Source: Atopomonas hussainii (GTDB taxonomy: Bacteria; Pseudomonadota; Gammaproteobacteria; Pseudomonadales; Pseudomonadaceae). Taken from it: DNA of 58,476 nt. This document shows, one piece after another, positions 53,600-58,476 of the stretch (positions within the stretch are counted from its first letter, which is position 1; each line of letters starts with the position of its first letter). The stretch lies in assembly GCF_900109735.1 (NCBI RefSeq), contig NZ_FOAS01000020.1:1-58476 (forward strand), read 5' to 3'. Under the pieces are notes generated by a model that worked only from the letters and a program-made list of their open reading frames with translations, was not told the origin of the DNA and made no database searches. The translations under genes and the position numbers were made by a program.

Positions 53600-54161
53600 A
53601 TGCCTGCGCGCTTAGCAGCTGTTCTAACAATTGCTGGCTGGAGGCAAGCACCGCTTTTTGCGCAGCCTCGGTGGCCAGCATGCGTGCCAACACAATGCTG
53701 CCGACACATTGCGCCAGCATGCCCCAGGCTAGCTCGGGCTGTGGGTGCTCGTTGGCCCAGCGGCTGACTAAGGTTTGTAGCGCTTGCTCAACGTTTTCGC
53801 GCACCTCTGGCGCGGCGCGGCTGATCTCGCTGCCTAGGCTCGGCAGCATGCAGCCTTGACCCACCGCAGCGACGTGCTTGGGGTTTAAGTACAAGGCAAA
53901 GGCCTGGCGCAGCTTCTCGGCGCCTTGGCCGGGCAGTTCCGAGAGCAGGGCCACGCTGCGGGCTAATTCTTGCGCCACTAGGCTGGCAAACAAGTCTTCT
54001 TTGCTGCTGAAGTGGCTGTAAAAGGCCCCGCCGGTTAGGCCGATGGCCTTCATCAACGCATCAACCCCAGTGCTGGCGAAGCCGCCTTCTTTGGCTAGGC
54101 AGGCGCTGCTGTCGAGTAATTTCTGCCGGGTTTGGGCTTTGTGCTCGTTGCTGTAACGCAT
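53598..54161 (-). CDS. TetR-family repressor
   Basis: The protein has 187 residues. The N-terminal HTH (about 10-55) contains LLDSSACLAKEGGFASTGVD and KAIGLTGGAFYSHFSSKEDL. The effector-binding helices follow. It is divergent from an SDR-isomerase operon with a perfect palindrome between them, so it very likely represses that operon and itself. Confidence 0.92.
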   Translation of the reverse strand: MRYSNEHKAQTRQKLLDSSACLAKEGGFASTGVDALMKAIGLTGGAFYSHFSSKEDLFASLVAQELARSVALLSELPGQGAEKLRQAFALYLNPKHVAAVGQGCMLPSLGSEISRAAPEVRENVEQALQTLVSRWANEHPQPELAWGMLAQCVGSIVLARMLATEAAQKAVLASSQQLLEQLLSAQA

Positions 54162-54209
54162 GGCGAACTCTCATGGCTTGCATTTGTGGGTAGCGTAGCA
54201 TAACGTTCG

Positions 54210-54233
54210 TTTACTAAGTGATCGTTTAGTAAA
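54210..54233. promoter_or_regulatory. TetR operator between the repressor and the SDR operon
   Basis: TTTACTAA-GTGATCGT-TTAGTAAA: perfect 8-bp arms with an 8-bp spacer, 48 bp from the repressor start and 39 bp from the SDR start. The layout and position suit a TetR dimer. Confidence 0.75.
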
Positions 54234-54272
54234 AGGCATTGATAGCAGTCAGCTAACTAAAAGAGGCGCGAT

Positions 54273-55007
54273 ATGGCTGAACAGAGCAATAAGGTGGCTT
54301 TAGTGATAGGCGCTGGCGACGCCACCGGCGGGGCGATTGCCAAGCGCTTTGCGCGCGAAGGCTATATCGCCTGTATCACGCGGCGCAGTGTGGACAAACT
54401 GCAGCCGCTGTTGGATGAGATTCATGCCGCTGGTGGCCAAGCGCATGGCTTTGCCTCCGATGCGCGTAGAGAAGAGCAGGTGGCCGAGCTGATCGACACC
54501 ATCGAGCGCGATATCGGCCCGATCGAAGTGTATGTCTTTAATATCGGTGCCAACGTGCCGTGCAGCGTGCTGGAAGAAACCCCACGCAAGTATTTCAAGA
54601 TTTGGGAAATGGCCTGCTTTGCCGCGTTTCTAACCGCGCAAGCCGTGGCCAAGCGTATGGTCACCCGGCAGCGCGGCACTGTGCTGTTTACCGGCGCCAC
54701 CGCTGCCTTGCGTGGCGCTGCGCACTTTGCGGCGTTTGCCGGGGCTAAACATGCCTTGCGTGCCTTGGCGCAAAGCATGGCGCGGGAGTTAGGCCCGCAG
54801 AATATTCACGTCGCCCATGTGGTGGTGGATGGCGCGATTGATACCGACTTTATCCGCACCACGTTCCCGGCCATCTACGCCAAGAAAGATCAGGACGGCA
54901 TCTTAAACCCCGAACATATCGCCGATAACTACTGGCACCTGCACGCGCAGCCGCGCGATGCCTGGACCTTCGAACTCGACCTGCGCCCGTGGCAAGAGCG
55001 CTGGTAA
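54273..55007 (+). CDS. SDR-fold protein with Phe in place of the catalytic Tyr
   Basis: The protein has 244 residues. The nucleotide-binding glycine motif is ALVIGAGDATGGAIAKRFAR, and an N-x-G segment is NIGANVPCS. Where classical short-chain dehydrogenases have Y-x-x-x-K, this protein has FAGAK (in HFAAFAGAKHALRAL), and the usual catalytic Ser position falls in FTGATAALRG. The same FxxxK pattern is, to my recollection, shared by a whole SDR subgroup, so it is probably a family trait and not a lesion. It is the first gene of a TetR-controlled pair. Confidence 0.88.
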   Translation: MAEQSNKVALVIGAGDATGGAIAKRFAREGYIACITRRSVDKLQPLLDEIHAAGGQAHGFASDARREEQVAELIDTIERDIGPIEVYVFNIGANVPCSVLEETPRKYFKIWEMACFAAFLTAQAVAKRMVTRQRGTVLFTGATAALRGAAHFAAFAGAKHALRALAQSMARELGPQNIHVAHVVVDGAIDTDFIRTTFPAIYAKKDQDGILNPEHIADNYWHLHAQPRDAWTFELDLRPWQERW

Positions 55008-55028
55008 TTCACCTTTAGGAGTCATGCA

Positions 55029-55622
55029 ATGAGCAAAACCGTCGAGTTTTTCTTTGATTTCGGTAGTCCAACCACCTATTTGGCGCACACCCAACTGCCG
55101 GCGATCTGTGCCGCGCACGGCGCTAACTTAGAGTATCGGCCCATCTTGTTGGGCGGCCTGTTTCAGGCCACCAAGAATGCCTCGCCGGTTATGGTGCCGG
55201 CCAAAGGCCGTTACATGATGATTGACCTAGCGCGCTTCGCCACACGCTATGGTGTGCCGTTTAAGCTCAATCCGCACTTTCCCATCAATACCTTGCAGCT
55301 GATGCGCATGGCCGTTGGCGTGCAAGAACAACATCCTGAACGCTTTATGGATTTCGCCAGTGCGGTGTTTAACGCCCTGTGGGTTGCGGGAAAAAATTTG
55401 GGTGATCCTGCTGTGCTGGCTGAGGTGTTAAGCGCAGCCGGTTTTGCCCCGCCAGCGTTACTCGCGCTTACCGCCGATGAGGCGGTTAAGACCAAGCTCA
55501 AGGCCAATACTGAAGAAGCCGTGCGTCGCGGTGCCTTTGGTGCGCCGACCTTTTATATCGGCGAGCAGATGTATTTTGGCCAAGATCGCCTGGACTTTGT
55601 CGCCGAGGCGCTACGCGACTAA
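55029..55622 (+). CDS. DsbA-family 2-hydroxychromene-2-carboxylate isomerase-like protein
   Basis: The protein has 197 residues. The thioredoxin-fold start FFFDFGSPTTYLAHTQLPAI carries the Ser that in kappa-class GST/HCCA isomerases activates glutathione. The C-terminal segment VRRGAFGAPTFYIGEQMYFG with cis-Pro and FGQDRLDFV is characteristic. Family members isomerise glutathione-linked aromatics or act as GST-kappa-like enzymes. It lies 21 bp after the SDR gene and probably acts in the same detoxification or aromatic route. Confidence 0.9.
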   Translation: MSKTVEFFFDFGSPTTYLAHTQLPAICAAHGANLEYRPILLGGLFQATKNASPVMVPAKGRYMMIDLARFATRYGVPFKLNPHFPINTLQLMRMAVGVQEQHPERFMDFASAVFNALWVAGKNLGDPAVLAEVLSAAGFAPPALLALTADEAVKTKLKANTEEAVRRGAFGAPTFYIGEQMYFGQDRLDFVAEALRD

Positions 55623-55729
55623 TTGCCAAGTGGTTGGCAGGGCGTGACGAGCGCTTTCGGCAGTTGACGCCGAGCTGTTAAGCTCGGCGTTCTTATTTCT
55701 GCCCGTTGGGCTGTGCACAAGGATCCGAC

Positions 55730-56467
55730 ATGAAACGTTTTGCCCTGGCTGCTGCGGTGGCTGTTGCAACCCTGACTCTGGCTGGCTGCGGTGAGCAAGA
55801 AACCGCTGCAGAGCTGAAAACGCCGGCTCAGAAAGCCTCCTACGGCTTGGGTCTGAACATGGGCCGCAGCCTCGCGGAAGATGGTCTGGAAGACCTCGAC
55901 CCGCAAGCCGTCGCACTGGGCATTAGCGATGCATTGGCGAAAACCGAGCAGCGCTTAAAAGATGACGAGCTGATGGCTGCCTTTGAGTTTCTGCAAAAGC
56001 GCAGCGAAGACCGCATGAAAGCGCTTAACGACGAAGCGTCGAAGAAGGGCAAAGAGTTCCTTAGCGAGAACGCCAAGCGTGACGGCATCGTGACCACCGA
56101 ATCGGGCCTGCAGTACGAAGTACTGAAAAAAGGCGAAGGCGCGCAGCCCAAGGCCAGCGACGTGGTGACCGTTCACTACGAAGGCACCTTGGTCGATGGC
56201 AGCGTGTTCGACAGCTCGCGTGAGCGTGGTAGCCCGATCGAGCTGCCGGTAGGCGGTGTGATTCCGGGTTGGGTAGAAGCCCTGCAACTGATGAAAGTGG
56301 GTGATCAGTGGAAGCTGTACATCCCCTCTGAGCTGGCCTACGGCGCGCAAAGCCCGAGCCCGAAGATTCCGGCCAACTCAGTGCTGGTCTTTGAGCTGGA
56401 ATTGCTGGGCATTCAAGGCCAAGAAGGTGGCGAAAAAGCCGCGGCTGAGAGCAACGAAGCGGGTTGA
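55730..56467 (+). CDS. FKBP-type peptidyl-prolyl isomerase lipoprotein
   Basis: The protein has 245 residues. A signal peptide with lipobox (ATLTLAGCGEQ) targets it to the envelope. An N-terminal helical dimerisation domain (about 35-130, KASYGLGLNMGRSLAEDGLE) is followed by the FKBP domain (about 145-235: VTVHYEGTLVDGSVFDSSRE, VIPGWVEALQLMKVGDQWKL, IPANSVLVFELELLGI). It resembles FkpA/Mip proteins that fold periplasmic or outer-membrane proteins. The ATG at 55730 begins the signal peptide. Confidence 0.93.
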   Translation: MKRFALAAAVAVATLTLAGCGEQETAAELKTPAQKASYGLGLNMGRSLAEDGLEDLDPQAVALGISDALAKTEQRLKDDELMAAFEFLQKRSEDRMKALNDEASKKGKEFLSENAKRDGIVTTESGLQYEVLKKGEGAQPKASDVVTVHYEGTLVDGSVFDSSRERGSPIELPVGGVIPGWVEALQLMKVGDQWKLYIPSELAYGAQSPSPKIPANSVLVFELELLGIQGQEGGEKAAAESNEAG

Positions 56468-56525
56468 TTCTGCTTGGCTGTTACCCTTATACACATGCCG
56501 GGAACAGCTCAACGGAAACCTGTCA

Positions 56526-56556
56526 AGCCACTCAGGGCAACCTGAGTGGCTTTTTT
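56526..56556 (+). terminator. Terminator of the FKBP gene
   Basis: AGCCACTCAGG-GCAA-CCTGAGTGGCT hairpin and T6 run. Confidence 0.88.
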
Positions 56557-56863
56557 AATCCTTTGATTTTATTAGGTTTTTTGCGCTGTTCGTTTTTTGT
56601 TCAGTCTGTAGCAAAGGCCCATGGTATGCGGCTTGCTGCGATTAATTCAGAGACTGTTCACAGAGTTATCCACAGATACGGTGGATAACCAGCGCAAGCC
56701 CGCAAGGCATGGGCTTTGCCCGCGCCAAGTGGTTTTGCGGGGCCTGTGTGAGCAGGGCCAAGACTGTTACCTGAGTCTGCGTCTGGCCGTGTAGCGGGTG
56801 TACTATGAACTTAATAAAGTCATAGCTCAGTGATGGCATGGCGCAAGTAATCCTGGGGGAACG
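56557..56863. promoter_or_regulatory. Intergenic region with a DnaA-box cluster
   Basis: No gene is evident in this 307-bp gap. It holds a perfect DnaA box TTATCCACA (56666-56674), an inverted box-like TGGATAAC (56682-56689) seven bp away and a near match TGTTCACA (about 56655-56662). An AT-rich stretch (56551-56600) lies upstream and a small inverted repeat (AAGCCC/GGGCTT) at about 56696-56716. It could be a DnaA-regulated promoter for the downstream HTH gene or a DnaA titration site. The chromosomal oriC of pseudomonads lies beside dnaA/rpmH, so an origin is unlikely. Confidence 0.55.
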
Positions 56864-57190
56864 ATGTCAGACGTACAGATTATTCGCCGCAACGGTGAGC
56901 CCGAATACGCCGTCTTAGCATGGGCCGACTACCAAGCCTTGCTGCAAGCGGCTGGGCAGGCCAGCAGTCAGCCGGCAACACCGGCGGTGGCTGAAGCTGC
57001 ACCCGCGCAGCGGCTAGATTTGCAGACCTTGCGTGAAGCGCGAGGGCTAACCGTAGAGGCTTTAGCACGTGAGGTAGGCATCAGCCCGGCTTATCTGCTG
57101 ATGTTCGAGCGTGGTGAGCGCGCACTGGAAGGTGCCATTCGCAGCGCCATGGCGCGGGCTTTGAACGTTAACGAAATGGACTTGGGCTAA
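56864..57190 (+). CDS. XRE-type HTH protein
   Basis: The protein has 108 residues. The N-terminus (VQIIRRNGEPEYAVLAWADY) resembles the start of antitoxin-type regulators; a Pro/Ala linker follows, and the C-terminal half (about 52-108) is an XRE helix-turn-helix: LREARGLTVEALAREVGISP, YLLMFERGERALEG. Its stop overlaps the ATG of the next gene (TAATG), so the two are coupled. This could be a regulator with its partner or a toxin-antitoxin-like pair; the sequence does not decide. Confidence 0.82.
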   Translation: MSDVQIIRRNGEPEYAVLAWADYQALLQAAGQASSQPATPAVAEAAPAQRLDLQTLREARGLTVEALAREVGISPAYLLMFERGERALEGAIRSAMARALNVNEMDLG

Positions 57191-57555
57191 TGTCGGTACA
57201 AATCCTCAAGCGTGATTGGGAAAAACTGCTCGGCGTGCTCGACGACGCTCGCCAGCAGCGCCATGTGCTGACCTATCGTGCGGTGATTGAGCGCGTCGGC
57301 TTGCCAAGCCCCGCGATGCAAGTGCTGACTGCCGCGCTGGAGTACTTAGCCAGACTCGACGCCGAAGCCGAGCGCCCGCTTCGCAGTGCTTTGGTGGTCA
57401 GTCAGGGCGCGAGCCGTTTGCCGCGCGTGGGTTTCTTTCTGCATGTGCAGCAGTTAGGCCTCTTGGAAGGCGAGCCAGACGGCCTAGAGGCCGCCAGCTG
57501 GCACTCGGCAGAAATTGCCCGGGTATACGCCCACGACTACGCCAGCGCTCCTTAA
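57190..57555 (+). CDS. Unknown protein coupled to the HTH gene
   Basis: A 121-residue protein that I do not recognise. It has an Arg/Leu-rich helical N-terminus (LKRDWEKLLGVLDDARQQRH, YRAVIERVGLPSPAMQVLTA), a central LVVSQGASRLPRVGFF segment and an acidic C-terminus (WHSAEIARVYAHDYA). It has no signal peptide or TM. The coupled start after an antitoxin-like HTH gene makes a toxin or effector role possible, but nothing catalytic is evident. In related pseudomonads a similar gene is chromosomal, which fits a regulator partner. Confidence 0.72.
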   Translation: MSVQILKRDWEKLLGVLDDARQQRHVLTYRAVIERVGLPSPAMQVLTAALEYLARLDAEAERPLRSALVVSQGASRLPRVGFFLHVQQLGLLEGEPDGLEAASWHSAEIARVYAHDYASAP

Positions 57556-57566
57556 GCGCTGTGCGG

Positions 57567-57905
57567 CTACACATGCAAGCTGTAACCGGGTAGCGCCTTG
57601 GCCTGATGCTTGGCCTTAGACGCTAAGGCCGCCAGCTGCCCGGCATCCAGCTCGCTGCAGCGCTCTGGCGTTAGCTCGACCACGCCAATCGACAGCGACA
57701 ACAGCGGGAAAGTCTGCACTTTGCCTTCGCGGTTGGTACTAATAAAGGCGCCCGCATTGAGATGCTCGGGCAAATAAAAGCGCCGGCTCTGGCTTTGAAA
57801 GTCCTGCAAAATCTTCTGTAACACGCCGCGCCAATTTGGCTGGCCGAGTACCAGCATGAAATCATCGTCACCAATATGGCCAACAAAGTCGCACAGTGGG
57901 GCTCA
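57567..57905 (-). pseudogene. 3' fragment of a GGDEF-domain gene, truncated at its 5' side
   Basis: The reading frame holds the end of a GGDEF domain: DFVGHIGDDDFMLVLG, then LSIGVVELTPERC, ending in ALPGYSLHV. The active-site loop reads GDDDF where the family has GGDEF/GGDDF, so even the intact form may have been degenerate. The frame stops just upstream of DFVGHIG (stop codon near 57906), and no start codon or earlier domain is present. The rest of the gene (probably EAL and CBS domains in this family) is gone. The break marks the boundary of the foreign segment at the right edge. Confidence 0.75.
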
Positions 57906-58069
57906 GTAACTATGCAGCATATATGAGGGTGGTTTCGCAAAAAAGGGGGCTGCAGAGTTTTCCTAACTACTTTAAAAAGTACAACCGGCTACACTCAACC
58001 CAATACAGAAATTTCTGTGGGGGTGCGTTGAACAGGGTAGTGCTGTCTGCTTACTAATTCCGCTAAGTT
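57906..58069. other. Junction between the GGDEF fragment and the RloB fragment
   Basis: AT-richer sequence without a gene. It contains no recognised inverted repeat or tRNA, so the mechanism of the insertion at about 57905 is not evident. Confidence 0.5.
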
Positions 58070-58386
58070 TTAGTTTTTGATTTGCTGGAGATAGGAAACT
58101 AGTTCGTGAACTTTGGTTAAAGGATTTATAGATCCAGTCCTTTCCGACTCGGCCAGCAATCGAGCGCCAAAAACTTTGGCGGTTTCTAGTTTCGTCAGCA
58201 AGTAATTGAAGGATCCGTTGGCGCCTTTCGTATAGTCTGGCCAGTATTTTTCAAGCTCCTCGAGAGTCCGCGCGCCGCAACTTTTCAACCCGGCAGACTC
58301 TAGAGGAGATGATGTGTAGGTAAAATGCAAAATGAACCACAACTCAAAGCAAGGTGTGGATGTGATCTCTTTAAATGTATTGTTAG
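58070..58386 (-). pseudogene. RloB-family defence protein, C-terminal fragment cut by IS
   Basis: The frame is open from the IS junction at 58386 to the stop at 58070 (about 105 residues) and has no start codon of its own. The residues TSTPCFELWFILHFTY match the conserved P-x-F-E-L-W-x-x-x-H-F motif of the RloB family, followed by LEKYWPDYTKGANG, the usual W-P-x-Y-x-K-G segment. RloB is usually paired with the AAA ATPase RloA in restriction-modification or abortive-infection loci and has been likened to Toprim-type nucleases. The N-terminal half, and any rloA, would lie beyond the IS. Confidence 0.72.
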
Positions 58387-58476
58387 GGAAACGCTGATTT
58401 ATTCCTCAGCAGCTCTCTTGGCTGGCACAATCGCGGGAAGCCCATCGCCTGAGTCAGCCGCATGCAAAAAACCTTT
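58387..58476 (+). mobile_element. IS5-type insertion sequence, 5' part, runs off the window
   Basis: GGAAACGCTGATTTATT begins at 58387 directly after TTAG (58383-58386). The sequence then matches the reverse complement of 351-262 without a mismatch. The transposase start ATG is at 58462, and only its first five codons (MQKTF) are in the window. The copy reads outward, as does the left one. Confidence 0.9.

Noticed and set aside
56600-56720. DnaA boxes as a replication origin
   Set aside because: Only two or three boxes, and none of the dnaA, rpmH or gidA neighbours of a pseudomonad oriC.

Overview
The window looks like one complete contig from a Pseudomonadaceae genome. The core gene order rpoN-hpf-ptsN-rapZ-ptsO beside lptB-lptA-lptC-kdsC-kdsD, divergent from mlaFEDCB-ibaG-murA-hisG-hisD-hisC, is the classic Pseudomonas arrangement. 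So is the run purC-bamC-dapA-gcvR-bcp, and the EarP/EF-P pair whose EF-P carries Arg32. Both ends of the window lie inside outward-facing copies of the same IS5-type insertion sequence (1-351 and 58387-58476, identical over the 90 bp they share). That is what an assembly broken at a repeat looks like.

Region 1 (1-7740) is a degraded integrated element next to tRNA-Ser(CGA). It holds a tyrosine integrase (5972-7642, minus strand) pointing away from the tRNA 3' end, a serine recombinase, the C-terminal remnant of a T7-type single-subunit RNA polymerase, a Rha-type phage regulator, a frameshifted antirepressor remnant, a small protein, a ParB-domain protein, RNase HI and a small unknown. A restriction-endonuclease-like gene at the left edge is cut by the IS. 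I read this as the relic of a temperate T7-like phage, reworked by recombinases and the IS.

Region 2 (7740-20100) is chromosomal housekeeping and catabolism: tRNA-Ser, purC-bamC-dapA, then gcvR-bcp. A 141-bp palindromic MITE with IS5-like ends follows, then earP and efp, a cold-shock protein with a long leader, L-serine dehydratase, and a LysR regulator divergent from beta-alanine transaminase and (methyl)malonate-semialdehyde dehydrogenase.

Region 3 (20100-30160) carries envelope and signalling genes: a periplasmic solute-binding protein, an SPFH protein, a Bcr/CflA transporter, a GAF/HD-GYP protein, an operon of CHASE2 cyclase, SH3 protein and M48 lipoprotein protease, and the Mg2+ transporter MgtE.

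Region 4 (30160-47670) is the core block: nitrogen-PTS and sigma-54, LPS transport and Kdo synthesis, retrograde phospholipid transport (Mla), MurA, histidine biosynthesis, ZapG, a hydrolase and ZapE.

Region 5 (47680-57560) is variable chromosomal sequence: a BASS transporter, a periplasmic unknown, AraC/AhpD and GlxA-type regulators, an acyl-CoA dehydrogenase, a TetR-controlled SDR/isomerase operon with a clear operator, an FKBP lipoprotein, a small DnaA-box cluster, and a two-gene HTH/unknown operon.

Region 6 (57567-58476) is a second damaged junction. The 3' end of a GGDEF gene abuts foreign DNA that carries the C-terminal part of an RloB-family defence gene, itself cut by the second IS copy. 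The accessory interest of the window is therefore at its two edges.
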